Below are positions 17,257-25,684 of a stretch of DNA of 42,554 nt, piece after piece. The notes under the pieces are model-generated. The model made no database searches, had not been told where the DNA came from, and saw only the letters and a list, made by a program, of their open reading frames with translations. Both the position numbers and the translations under genes were made by a program. Source of the DNA: Acidobacteriota bacterium (lineage in GTDB: Bacteria > Acidobacteriota > Terriglobia > Terriglobales > Acidobacteriaceae); contig JAFDVW010000026.1 of the NCBI GenBank assembly GCA_018268755.1, positions 1 through 42,554 of the forward strand. The letters run 5' to 3'. The stretch's first letter is position 1. The number at the start of each line of letters is the position of its first letter.

Positions 17257-17796
17257 GTGCCTATCCCAGACAAAATCACCGCCGCCAAAAAGATCGGCGA
17301 GTTTCTGCAAAGCGTGGTCAGCAACGGCGGTCTGCGCCTGAAGTACCGCATCACGGTGGATCCTCCCGTGGGCGAGGATCGCGACTGGGAAAAGCCGGAG
17401 ATCCTCGTCGACCTCTCCGGCCCCGACTCCACCCTGCTGCTCGAACGCGGCGGCGAGCTGTTGCGGGCGCTGGAACTGCTCGCCCTCGAAATGCTCCGCC
17501 TTCCCGGCAACGAGCACGAAAAAATAAACTTCGATTGCCAGAACCAGCGCTCCCTGCGCCTCGAAGAGCTGCGCATGGCTGCCACCGTCGCCGCCGAAAG
17601 GGTCCGCAAGACCGGCACGCCATACGACTTCGCGCCCATGTCCTCCCGCGAGCGCCGCATCGTGCACCTCGCCCTGCGCGACCAGGCCGACCTGCGCACC
17701 GAAAGCGAAGGCGAAGGCCTGCGCCGTTACGTGGTCGTCTATCCCAAGGACTACAAACCCAGCAGCGGCAAGCCCGCCCGCAGGACTATCCCCTAA
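17257..17796 (+). CDS. jag: Jag/KhpB-like R3H RNA-binding protein
   Basis: 179 residues from a GTG at 17257 with GAGGAG about 8 bases upstream. The central part has the KH-like region (EILVDLSGPDSTLLLERGGELLRALELLALEM). The C-terminal R3H domain carries the motif PMSSRERRIVHLALRD (about 126-141). In other bacteria this family binds RNA and affects cell elongation and envelope homeostasis; the gene usually follows yidC, as here. The N-terminal Jag domain present in Firmicutes is missing, so this is the short form. Confidence 0.88.
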   Translation: MPIPDKITAAKKIGEFLQSVVSNGGLRLKYRITVDPPVGEDRDWEKPEILVDLSGPDSTLLLERGGELLRALELLALEMLRLPGNEHEKINFDCQNQRSLRLEELRMAATVAAERVRKTGTPYDFAPMSSRERRIVHLALRDQADLRTESEGEGLRRYVVVYPKDYKPSSGKPARRTIP

Positions 17797-17810
17797 ATTC
17801 TGTGATGTGA

Positions 17811-18006
17811 TGTGTGGCGCGGGCGCCCTCGCCCGCGTGTGGTAAGTTTGTGCGTGGCGCGGGCACTCCTGCCCGCGTGTGGTAAGTTTGTGTGTGGCGC
17901 GGGCGCCCCCGCCCGCGATGTGGCGCGGACACTCTTGTCCGCGACTGCCAGGCACGGTCGAACCGTTGTTTCTACCGCCGTCATACGCGGGCAGAAGTGC
18001 CCGCGC
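17811..18006. repeat. Array of GC palindromes with 40-bp period
   Basis: Three units start at 17814, 17854 and 17894, exactly 40 bp apart. Each is a GC-rich palindrome (GTGGCGCGGGC..GCCCGCG); the first two are followed by the spacer TGTGGTAAGTTTGTG. A fourth palindrome follows at 17920 and a diverged fifth around 17986-18005. Stems keep pairing while the loops differ. A near-identical copy lies inside mnmE (18205-18234); related copies are at 36215-36239 and 37037-37062. Confidence 0.85.
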
Positions 18007-18030
18007 CCCGAAACCCGCTAAAATCTCCCT

Positions 18031-19680
18031 ATGCATCTCGATGACACCATTGTGGCCATCGCCACGCCTCCCGGACGCGGAGGCATCGGTGTCATCCGCC
18101 TGGCCGGCCCGGAAGCCAAAAGCATCGCTCTGCCCATGCTTCGCCTGAAGCACCCGCTCGAGCCTGGCCGCGCCGTCTTCTGTGAGCTGATCGAACCCGA
18201 CCCTTGTGGCGCGGGCGCCCCCGCCCGCGATGTGCCCACAGAACAACGAAACTCCGGGGCCAACAAAATCGACGAAGTCGTCGTCACTTACTTTGCCAAG
18301 CCGAACTCCTATACCACCGACGACATCCTCGAAATCTCCGCCCACGGTTCGCCCGTCATTCTGCGCCACGTGGTGGAACTCTGCCTCGCCCGCGGCGCGC
18401 GCCTCGCCGAGCCCGGCGAATTCACCATGCGCGCCTTCCTCAACGGACGCATCGACCTCGCCCAGGCCGAGGCCGTCCGCGACTTGATCGACGCCCAGAC
18501 CCTCTACCAGGCCAAAGTCGCCGCCCAGCAGCTCGAAGGCGCGCTCTCCCGCCGCCTACGCCCGGTCAAACAAACATTGGTTGAGCTGATCGCCCGCCTC
18601 GAAGCCGGCATCGACTTCGCCGAGGACGACGTCTCCGTCCTCCCCAGCGAGCAAATCCTGCGGCACATCGCCGAAGTCCGCGCCCCACTCGCAGCCCTCG
18701 CCGCGAGCTTCGCCTACGGAAAAATCGTCCACCAGGGACTGACCCTTGCCATTGTCGGCCGCCCCAACGTCGGCAAATCCAGCCTCTTCAACCGCCTGGT
18801 GGAGCGCGAGCGCGCCATCGTCACCGCCACCCCCGGCACCACCCGCGATCTGGTTACCGAAACCGTCGCCATCGGTGGAATTCCTGTGCAATTGGTGGAT
18901 ACCGCCGGCATTCGCCACGCGCTCGATGAAGCCGAGAGCATCGGCATTCGCAAATCCATGGAGGCCCTCGCCGACGCCGACCTGGTGCTCGTCGTGCTCG
19001 ACGCCTCGCAGCCCGCGACCCGCGAGGATGAAGAGTTGCTGGCCCAGGCCGCCGCCCGCTCCGCCATTCTGGTGAAGAACAAGGTGGACCTGCTCAGTCA
19101 GGACCGGCTGAGTCAGGATCTGCTGAGTCAAGATCTTCGCGCCGCAGTTGGAACCGCGGACATGGGACCGCTGGGGAAAAGCGGGGGAGAACGAACCGGA
19201 TCAACTAAGACCGCAGGGGCCGCAGCCGGCGGGGAAGCAGCAAGTCAAAAACCTGCCAGTGAAATCGCAGCAAGACGAGACGCCCTAACCCGAGAAGCAG
19301 AAAGCAGAGAAGCAGAAATCATCCACGCAGCCGCCGGATCGCCCGGATCATCCGCGGCAAAGCTGCCATCGGTCGCCACCTCCACCGTGACCGGAGAAGG
19401 CATCGCCGCCCTGCGCGCCGAAATTCTGCGTCACATTGGCGGAGACGCCGCCCAACCCGCCGAATCCGGGTTCCTCACCAACGTCCGCCACCAGAAGCTG
19501 GTCGAGGACTCGCTCACCGCGCTCGCCGCCGCCCAAACCTCCGCCGCCCACCACATTCCCCACGAGATGCTGCTGCTCGACCTCTACGCCGCCCTGCGCG
19601 CCCTCGATGAAATCACCGGCGCCACCACCAACGACGACATCCTCAACCTCATCTTCAGCACCTTCTGCATCGGGAAGTAG
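18031..19680 (+). CDS. mnmE: tRNA uridine-5-carboxymethylaminomethyl modification GTPase MnmE
   Basis: 549 residues, roughly 90 more than the usual 450-460. The N-terminal folate-binding domain starts MHLDDTIVAIATPPGRGGIG. The G domain has G1 GRPNVGKSS (about 243-251), G2 TPGTTRD, G3 DTAG (290-293) and G4 NKVD (350-353). The C-terminus FCIGK has the invariant catalytic-type cysteine. With MnmG it modifies U34 of certain tRNAs. Two oddities are visible: residues about 59-68 (CGAGAPARDV) are encoded by an intergenic-type palindrome, and about 95 residues of low complexity separate G4 from the G5-like TSTVTGEG (about 450). The frame stays open throughout. mnmG is not next door. Confidence 0.95.
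   Translation: MHLDDTIVAIATPPGRGGIGVIRLAGPEAKSIALPMLRLKHPLEPGRAVFCELIEPDPCGAGAPARDVPTEQRNSGANKIDEVVVTYFAKPNSYTTDDILEISAHGSPVILRHVVELCLARGARLAEPGEFTMRAFLNGRIDLAQAEAVRDLIDAQTLYQAKVAAQQLEGALSRRLRPVKQTLVELIARLEAGIDFAEDDVSVLPSEQILRHIAEVRAPLAALAASFAYGKIVHQGLTLAIVGRPNVGKSSLFNRLVERERAIVTATPGTTRDLVTETVAIGGIPVQLVDTAGIRHALDEAESIGIRKSMEALADADLVLVVLDASQPATREDEELLAQAAARSAILVKNKVDLLSQDRLSQDLLSQDLRAAVGTADMGPLGKSGGERTGSTKTAGAAAGGEAASQKPASEIAARRDALTREAESREAEIIHAAAGSPGSSAAKLPSVATSTVTGEGIAALRAEILRHIGGDAAQPAESGFLTNVRHQKLVEDSLTALAAAQTSAAHHIPHEMLLLDLYAALRALDEITGATTNDDILNLIFSTFCIGK
18205..18234. repeat. Palindromic repeat copy inside mnmE
   Basis: The 30-bp segment beginning TGTGGCGCGGGCGCC is a copy of the intergenic palindromes at 17814-17943. 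It is read in frame as CGAGAPARDV in the N-terminal domain of MnmE, between the strand ending AVFCELIEPD and the strand NKIDEVVV. Confidence 0.85.
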
Positions 19681-19775
19681 GAACGCGCTGCTAATGCGAT
19701 TTTCCCCTGCGCGACGATGAGTGGAGCCTGTAAAGACATCCTTACAAGTTCAACAAACGGAAATGAATGAACTTC

Positions 19776-22334
19776 TCATTTGTCCTTTTCGACTACAGTG
19801 TCATAAAGCCCATAATGGGAGAGCCCTTCGTGACTCTCGATGCCCGTGTATTTTAGCGAGGCATCCTCATAGCGACGGAACGCGAACACCGCCTGATTCA
19901 TCTGCTCAGTATTGAACACCTTGAGGCGTACCAGCAGATGGAAGTCCTTCACCGTAAGACCTGTAACGGCCAGAAACAAGGCCGGCTCTAATTTGGTTAT
20001 TACGTCTTGCAGCGTGTTCTCGCGAAAATCGGTTAAGTACATAAATGCAGGGATGCGCGTCGCGAACTTGATCAACTTTTCTTGCACCACCTTGCGCTTG
20101 GACTTATATTCCTTCTCTTCTTCGGTAAGCTGCTTTTCCTGTTTATCGGTCAGTCCCTTCTCTTTGGCCTTGTTCTTGAGTTCTTTGACCTTCTCGCTCT
20201 TGTTAATAATGGTCTCAATAATATTGTCGCCCAACGCACGCCAGCCCTCGATGCGTTCGACAGCGGCCATTGCCTCTGCGTTATCAAGGACTCGCCGCAG
20301 CGTGTCGTTGTCCACGTTCACCAGCAGTGCGCTCTTCCATTTCTTCGCCAGCAGCGTGCCCGTGGTGCCCGCCATTGCGTAATCCAGTATGCGACCAGCG
20401 TCAAGCTGCTCCATGTATGAGCCGTCGTGGGCTAGCACCGGCAGGAACGAGACGAGGTCTCTGACGGCATTCTCGGGATTCGATTCGTTAGGCGAAAGTC
20501 CGATGCCATAGTCGGAGAGCTGACGGAGCGCGCGCGTGGGGGCAAAGTCAAACACGAAGCACGCTGGTTTCAGAATTTCTTCTTCGTTCGGATTGTCACC
20601 ATTGGGGTTCTTGATAGACCACGGGGACTGCACACGAAAAGCCGCTTGGAAGTAAGTCTCAGGGCTCTTCAGGTTGCGCAACATCAGGATGGAAGACCAT
20701 TGCGGTACGGTTATCCCGGTTATGAGCTTGCCGCAGGACAACGTGATTGTCTTCGTATCGAAACCGCTTCCAATTGCCTTGCGTACGGGCGGTAGCGCGT
20801 CAAGACCAATGCCAGCCGCCGCCCCGGCAGCCACCACAACGTCGTATTCATGCCAGAAGGTATTCTGTTTCTCGTCCAACAAATTCTTCATCGCATGACA
20901 AGCTGCGACGTTAGGCAGAAACCAGAACGAATGCTGGAGATACGGCAGCAGCCTTACATTGGAATAGGGGAAGGGTGGCGGCGAGCCGGTCTTTAGGCCT
21001 TCGACAACCTTGGGGATGTACTGGCCGCGGATGATGTTCAGCCACTTTTGCACGTCGCTTTTGTGTTTGAACTGCGCCTTTTTCTCGGTTCCGGTCACCG
21101 AAAAAAATTCATTGAGGTCAAACTCGTTGAACTCTCCGGCGCTGGCGACCGTCAGCAGTTCGTCTGGCATCTGGTAGGTAAGCAGACGCATCTGCGGCAA
21201 CGCGCCATATGGGTTCCATTTGCCTGGGTTCTTCGCCGCGAAAGTTTCCTTGGCGCGTTGTTCGTCGGTGTAAGTCCAGTTAAAGATCTGTTCTTCAATG
21301 AACTCGCCCGTGGCCAGCGCCCGGAACGGCGTGCCGGACAGGTAAAGATAGGCTTTGGTGGTGATGGGCAGAAAACTGCTCTCGGGTTCAAGCGGTTCCT
21401 GCAAATCCGCCACCCGCTCCCTCGAGCGTTTGTCAACTTTGCTGTTGGGAACGGCGGCGAACTGTTCTTCCGCACGGTTGATGCGTTCTTCGTCATCGGC
21501 AAAGAGCTCTTTCGCCGTCTCCCGCCACGCGCCAAAGTGGTATTCGTCGAAGACAACAAGGTCCCAATTCAACTCGTGCAACCATTCATTCTTCGGCTTG
21601 ATGTTTCCATTTTTGTCGCGCCCGAGCACGTCCTGAAAAGAGCCGAAGTACACCAATGGCCTTCGCTTATCAGCCTTCCTGGGATCAGAGTCTGAGTTGC
21701 GCGAGAGGTACTGCCAGCCGTCGAAATCCACATGGCTTTCGAGGTCGGTCTGCCAGGCGTCTTCCACGGCTGGCTTGAAGGTCACCACGAGCACGCGCTT
21801 TGCGCCAAGCTTTTTTGCTAACTGGTAGGTGGTAAAGGTTTTTCCGAAACGCATCTTCGCGTTCCATAGAAATCTCGGGACAGCGTTTTTGGCTTCCGCC
21901 CAGCGTGAGCGGAAGTAGTCGTACGTTTCCTCTACCGCTTCGGCCTGCTCACGGCGCATGGAAAACGTTTCATGATGCGTGCCGGTGAACTGCTGACCCG
22001 TCCGCAGTTCGGCAAGCACGGTCTTTACGTCTTGGAGGGAACAACGCATCCACTCCAGTTCGGGGTTCGCGAACCTTTTCTTGACCAGCGCCGCACGCAC
22101 ATCGTGATCGGTGAAGATGGTGCCGTCATCGCGCACGGCGGATTCGTCGAGTTCGATCTTGAAGTTCTTAATGGCGGCAGTCTTGAGTTGCTCGGCGACA
22201 CGCTGCTTTATATCGCGCGTTGTCTGTCCGATCTTAAGGAGGCCTTTGTGCGGCTTGTCGTCGATTGCGTACGCATAGATGCGCGGACGGGCTACTGGTT
22301 TGGGTGTGAGAATGTCGTCGATGGCCTTACTCAT
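19776..22334 (-). CDS. Restriction-type DEAD/DEAH helicase with N-terminal GIY-YIG-like domain
   Basis: 852 residues from the ATG at 22334; a GTG at 22340 is possible. The N-terminal about 100 residues (RIYAYAIDDKPHKGLLKIGQ, then TTRDIKQRVAEQ) look like the T5orf172/GIY-YIG nuclease fold. An SF2 helicase follows: motif I NAKMRFGKT (about residue 168), motif II VVFDEYHFG, and motif III-like YLSGTPFRAL. The C-terminal half carries a Lys/Glu-rich coiled segment (KVKELKNKAKEKGLTDKQEK). It probably moves along or cleaves unmodified DNA for the adjacent methyltransferases. The start overlaps the methyltransferase stop by 8 bp (ATGAGTAA). The nuclease assignment is less certain than the helicase. 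Confidence 0.82.
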   Translation of the reverse strand: MSKAIDDILTPKPVARPRIYAYAIDDKPHKGLLKIGQTTRDIKQRVAEQLKTAAIKNFKIELDESAVRDDGTIFTDHDVRAALVKKRFANPELEWMRCSLQDVKTVLAELRTGQQFTGTHHETFSMRREQAEAVEETYDYFRSRWAEAKNAVPRFLWNAKMRFGKTFTTYQLAKKLGAKRVLVVTFKPAVEDAWQTDLESHVDFDGWQYLSRNSDSDPRKADKRRPLVYFGSFQDVLGRDKNGNIKPKNEWLHELNWDLVVFDEYHFGAWRETAKELFADDEERINRAEEQFAAVPNSKVDKRSRERVADLQEPLEPESSFLPITTKAYLYLSGTPFRALATGEFIEEQIFNWTYTDEQRAKETFAAKNPGKWNPYGALPQMRLLTYQMPDELLTVASAGEFNEFDLNEFFSVTGTEKKAQFKHKSDVQKWLNIIRGQYIPKVVEGLKTGSPPPFPYSNVRLLPYLQHSFWFLPNVAACHAMKNLLDEKQNTFWHEYDVVVAAGAAAGIGLDALPPVRKAIGSGFDTKTITLSCGKLITGITVPQWSSILMLRNLKSPETYFQAAFRVQSPWSIKNPNGDNPNEEEILKPACFVFDFAPTRALRQLSDYGIGLSPNESNPENAVRDLVSFLPVLAHDGSYMEQLDAGRILDYAMAGTTGTLLAKKWKSALLVNVDNDTLRRVLDNAEAMAAVERIEGWRALGDNIIETIINKSEKVKELKNKAKEKGLTDKQEKQLTEEEKEYKSKRKVVQEKLIKFATRIPAFMYLTDFRENTLQDVITKLEPALFLAVTGLTVKDFHLLVRLKVFNTEQMNQAVFAFRRYEDASLKYTGIESHEGLSHYGLYDTVVEKDK

Positions 22335-24045
22335 CGTCACCGTCGTCCGTGGGAGCTTCGTCGAACGAATCGCCGTTTAGCCCCATCGGGCGAATCATCC
22401 ACTCGACGAAGGCTATTTCTTTATCCGTTAGTCCATATTTTGCGTAGAGCTTCTCGTCGGTCCACGGTCGAGAAAAATCCTGCGTGGGGACAAAGGTGTA
22501 GACCTTGCGTGTCGCATCTTGCGCGGGCTTGTGCAGCATGACTAAAAAACGTGTCAGTTTGCAGGAAATGTAGGAGCAAACATTCTTCGCTTCCGATTCC
22601 GACTTGAACGGGCCGATTGAGATGTAGGTTTCGGTACAGACTGAGCCGGGTTCGCCGACAAAAGGCTGACCCAGCACGGCTTTGGGCGGAGTATCACGGC
22701 TTGCACCACCACCGCCTCGGTCGCCATACGCCCTTCCGATAAACACCTTCCATCGATCAATCAGCTGGCTTTCGCCTGTCACATCTGCGCGAGAAACCCA
22801 GCCCTTACCGATTTGTTTGAAACCAGGTCCCCCATTCCAATAGGCGATGACATCGTTCTTGCGTTCAATCGAGTGGACTTTGAAATTGGAAGTTAGACCA
22901 AATGGCTTTCTTGAACTTACGAGCTTCGCGAAACGTTGGCTTTCAGGCAGGGAAAGTGAGCAGTTTTCCTTTTCTGTCCTCTTGGTCTTGTAGTGATCGG
23001 TACGCTGTTCTACCGCAGCAATCTTCTTTAAAATAGGGACAGCCTCGTTGTAGCGGATGAAAACATCTGAACCTGGCTCCATCAACGGGCGGGTGGCACT
23101 GGACAAAATCCTGCCGTCGTAATGCGTCACAACTTCGCAGTGACCGGGACTTTCCCGTTCCCAGAGAAAGTAGCAAATGCCGCCTTGTATGGCCACACCG
23201 GGGAAAGCTTCGCCCACCAACCAATAATCATGAATCACCCGTGTGCGGTTATCAGCAAGCATTGCTTCGCGGAACTCGTCCAAACCCTTGCCACCCGCGA
23301 ACCAGCGGGAGGGAATGACCAACGACAGGTAGCGCGGTTCGAGCTTCTTAGCTTGTTCCACGAACAACTGGTAGATCGGAGCGGCACTTGTGCCATGTCC
23401 GCCATCGTTTAACTGATACGGCGGGTTTCCTATAATGACATCGAATTGCATGTCGCCTCCAAATATTTCGCGCATTCGCGCCTTGATGTCATTGGTGTGG
23501 ATGAACGCATAGGCGTGGGTCTCTAGCGCTTGGTCGCGCTCCAGAGTCTTCTGGCTCGCCCCACAAAACTTACATTTACCATCTGCCCACGTGTGCTGCA
23601 TCCGCTCAAACCAGACGTTGCCCGCATCATTCTTAAAGCTTTTGGCAATCGAGTGCGGGCCGTTCGCGTGCTTGGAGCAATACAGGCTACGCCGTGCCAG
23701 CAGGCTGGTGAGATAGGTGATCCCGATGCCGAATACCTGTTTGGTGAGGATATGATCAACACGTTTTTGCAGGTCTGGAATCTGTGCCGCCAAACCCTTG
23801 TTCAGACGGCGGACGATCTCTCGCAGAAAGACTCCCGACTTGGTGCAGGGATCAAGGAAGCGGACTGAAATATCCGACCAGATGTCCGCGCCGTTGTTCG
23901 CCGCGGCCCAGGCCTCGCCGAGAGTATCCAGCATACGGTTGGCGAAGTCTGGCGGAGTAAATACCTCGTCGTTGGAAAGATTGGCTATGCAGGTGAGAAC
24001 ATCGGGATTACGTCCGCGAAGCGTGAAGGGTGCCTGCTCGGTCAT
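22327..24045 (-). CDS. Eco57I/N6-adenine-type DNA methyltransferase
   Basis: 572 residues. N-terminal EVFTPPDFANRMLD precedes a SAM-binding motif I variant (FLDPCTKSGVFL, about 68-79), and the catalytic motif IV is FDVIIGNPPYQL, with the NPPY of N6-adenine enzymes. A CxxC-type pair (CKFCGAS, with a nearby CSKH) may form a small metal site. The C-terminal half (from about residue 350) has no recognised motif and probably includes target recognition. It would methylate adenine in the host DNA to protect it from the partner helicase/nuclease. The start ATG overlaps the stop of the upstream gene (ATGA), showing tight coupling in one operon. Confidence 0.87.
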   Translation of the reverse strand: MTEQAPFTLRGRNPDVLTCIANLSNDEVFTPPDFANRMLDTLGEAWAAANNGADIWSDISVRFLDPCTKSGVFLREIVRRLNKGLAAQIPDLQKRVDHILTKQVFGIGITYLTSLLARRSLYCSKHANGPHSIAKSFKNDAGNVWFERMQHTWADGKCKFCGASQKTLERDQALETHAYAFIHTNDIKARMREIFGGDMQFDVIIGNPPYQLNDGGHGTSAAPIYQLFVEQAKKLEPRYLSLVIPSRWFAGGKGLDEFREAMLADNRTRVIHDYWLVGEAFPGVAIQGGICYFLWERESPGHCEVVTHYDGRILSSATRPLMEPGSDVFIRYNEAVPILKKIAAVEQRTDHYKTKRTEKENCSLSLPESQRFAKLVSSRKPFGLTSNFKVHSIERKNDVIAYWNGGPGFKQIGKGWVSRADVTGESQLIDRWKVFIGRAYGDRGGGGASRDTPPKAVLGQPFVGEPGSVCTETYISIGPFKSESEAKNVCSYISCKLTRFLVMLHKPAQDATRKVYTFVPTQDFSRPWTDEKLYAKYGLTDKEIAFVEWMIRPMGLNGDSFDEAPTDDGDDE

Positions 24046-24698
24046 ATAGCTTCCTTCAGGCCGCTGTGCGAAGGTAAGGACGCAAGTTCCCGCACCGTCA
24101 TTGGCGGATAGGACTTGATGGGCGTGAAAATTTCGTGCTTGCCAAGATGAGCGAAGAGAGAGCCTTCCTGGGTGAACGAAGACATTTGCGTAAGAACGTC
24201 GAAGCGGAAGTCACGCCGCTGGAACCTGCCCTTGCCCAGGTAGCCCCATTCGGCGAACGTAATGGGCTGCCCATCATCCGTGAGCATAGTTAAGGCGTCG
24301 CCGTGCACAAGGTTCTGCGAGAGGACATGGAAAGCAGCGCGATAGAGTTCATCGGTTTCATTCAGATTCAGGTAGCCCGCAAAGACCTCGAGCATGTTGG
24401 CGCGGCACTCAGCGATATTGTCCGCTAAGAGCTCAATGCCGTAGGTGCACATTAGTGCAAGTAAGCCGTAATGCGCTTTCTCAAAATCGGACTTGCCGAA
24501 CTTAGCTTCCACGGCGGCCAGTTTACGCTGCAAAACAGGAACAAGAAAGTTCCCACTTCCACACGCGGGCTCCAGGAAACGGGAGTCAATGCGCTCGGTC
24601 TCGCCCTTCACCAAGTCGAGCATCTTTTCAACCAGCCACGGCGGTGTAAACACCTCCCCGTGGTCTGCGACGCGCCTCTTGGATTTGATCAGACTCAT
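24042..24698 (-). CDS. Small methyltransferase-like subunit, SAM-binding part only
   Basis: 218 residues. It begins with DHGEVFTPPWLVEKMLDLV and has a well-formed motif I (FLEPACGSGNFLVPVL, about 42-57). YGIELLADNIAECRANML and LVHGDAL follow, all typical of N6-adenine methyltransferases. It ends before any NPPY motif, at the point where motif IV would be expected (FDVLTQMSSF). It is the first gene of the three-gene locus. Either it is a SAM-binding or specificity partner of the full-length enzyme, or a truncated paralogue; the intact start, operon overlap and clean reading frame favour a functional subunit. Confidence 0.82.
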   Translation of the reverse strand: MSLIKSKRRVADHGEVFTPPWLVEKMLDLVKGETERIDSRFLEPACGSGNFLVPVLQRKLAAVEAKFGKSDFEKAHYGLLALMCTYGIELLADNIAECRANMLEVFAGYLNLNETDELYRAAFHVLSQNLVHGDALTMLTDDGQPITFAEWGYLGKGRFQRRDFRFDVLTQMSSFTQEGSLFAHLGKHEIFTPIKSYPPMTVRELASLPSHSGLKEAI

Positions 24699-25285
24699 GG
24701 GCGATGGGCTCTATCTCCACCAGCATATGGCGGTCGGTGGTTACCTCCTGGCACATCTCAAAGAAATATTACGATAAAGATAGCCCATATGTCGTTTGTA
24801 GTCCTCAACTGTCTGTCAGCGATTCCACCCATTGGCTCAAATCGGGAAACCCCGGGATCAAGCGGTGGCCGGGCCGGGTGGCCCATTCAAGCCTGGTTTT
24901 GGCTTGAGTGGGCTTAGAAGCGAGCGTGTCAAAATCCGAAATTCCCCACACAGCGAACCCCGCGTTGTGTGGGCCACCCCTCCCATGGAATGCTCCAGGT
25001 TGCCTCAACCCCGGTTTCATATTAGGAAGCTGGCAAGTATTTTCTTGTCTTTGGGTGGCGCAGCCCTTCGACTGCGCTCAGGGCAGGCTCTTTCACCGCT
25101 GCGATAAAGTGGCAAAGCACAAGCGGCTTCAGCCGCTGATGGATGGGGCCCTGAAAACAAAAATTTACCTGACCTGTCGATTTTCCCTGTTCCCAGACGA
25201 CTATAGGGTGCGGGAGCAGGAGAAAATGTCCTGTCGGGCCGGATGGCCCGAATCTTATCTCCCACACCTACTCCGAGGAGACACT
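24699..25285. repeat. Intergenic region with several palindromes
   Basis: About 590 bp with no convincing gene. A hairpin has arms 24882-24893 and 24901-24912 (CCCATTCAAGCC / GGCTTGAGTGGG). A second has arms 24945-24952 and 24966-24973 (CCCACACA / TGTGTGGG). Around 25067-25085 the sequence CCCTTCGACTGCGCTCAGGG resembles the element at 9608. Near 25120-25135 is the palindrome AGCGGCTTCAGCCGCT. A GAGGAG ribosome site for the next gene lies at 25275-25280. Confidence 0.7.
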
Positions 25286-25684
25286 ATGAAATTCATCTGT
25301 CTGGGCTACCATGACCAAGCCAAATTCGAAGCCCTGAGTGACGAGCAGCGCAACGCCATGGTGGACATCTGCTTTGCCTACGATGACCAGCTCCGCGCCA
25401 ACGGCCACTGGGCGGGGGGAGACGCGCTACAGCCTGCGGAGAGCGCCCGCACCCTGCGCGCCAAGAAGGGCAAAGCCGTCATCACCGATGGTCCTTACGC
25501 GGAAACCAAGGAGCAGATCGGCGGCGTCCTCATTCTGGAAGCGCGGGACATGGATCACGCCGTGCAGCTCATGGGGAACCATCCCGCGCTGCAGTTCGGC
25601 AGCATTTTTGAGATTCGGCCGACGGCCGACTTAAGCGAAATGGTCCAGGCTAGCGAGCAGCGGCGGCAGAAGGTTGCAGGCTGA
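25286..25684 (+). CDS. YCII-related domain protein
   Basis: 132 residues from the ATG at 25286, with a GAGGAG site; the frame is open further upstream but through repeat DNA. The YCII-like ferredoxin fold pattern is clear: MKFICLGYHDQAKFEAL, then TDGPYAETKEQIGGVLILEA and MDHAVQLMGNHPALQFGSIFEIRP. In other genomes such proteins often sit beside ECF sigma factors and have no established reaction. No sigma factor is adjacent here. Its 3' end overlaps the end of the convergent transporter gene by 35 bp. Confidence 0.85.
   Translation: MKFICLGYHDQAKFEALSDEQRNAMVDICFAYDDQLRANGHWAGGDALQPAESARTLRAKKGKAVITDGPYAETKEQIGGVLILEARDMDHAVQLMGNHPALQFGSIFEIRPTADLSEMVQASEQRRQKVAG

Noticed and set aside
17811..18006. 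CRISPR array
   Set aside because: The 40-bp period comes from palindromes with identical spacers, not unique spacers, and no cas genes are nearby.
15487..18369. 960-codon open frame on the minus strand across yidC, jag and mnmE
   Set aside because: It is antisense to three well-recognised genes; its protein is low-complexity Gly/His/Val and includes translated palindromic repeats. High GC leaves such shadow frames open.
24908..25285. Upstream extension of the YCII-like gene to 258 residues
   Set aside because: The added part is translated repeat DNA (including LRLRSGQ-type frames); the ATG at 25286 has a ribosome site and matches the family N-terminus.
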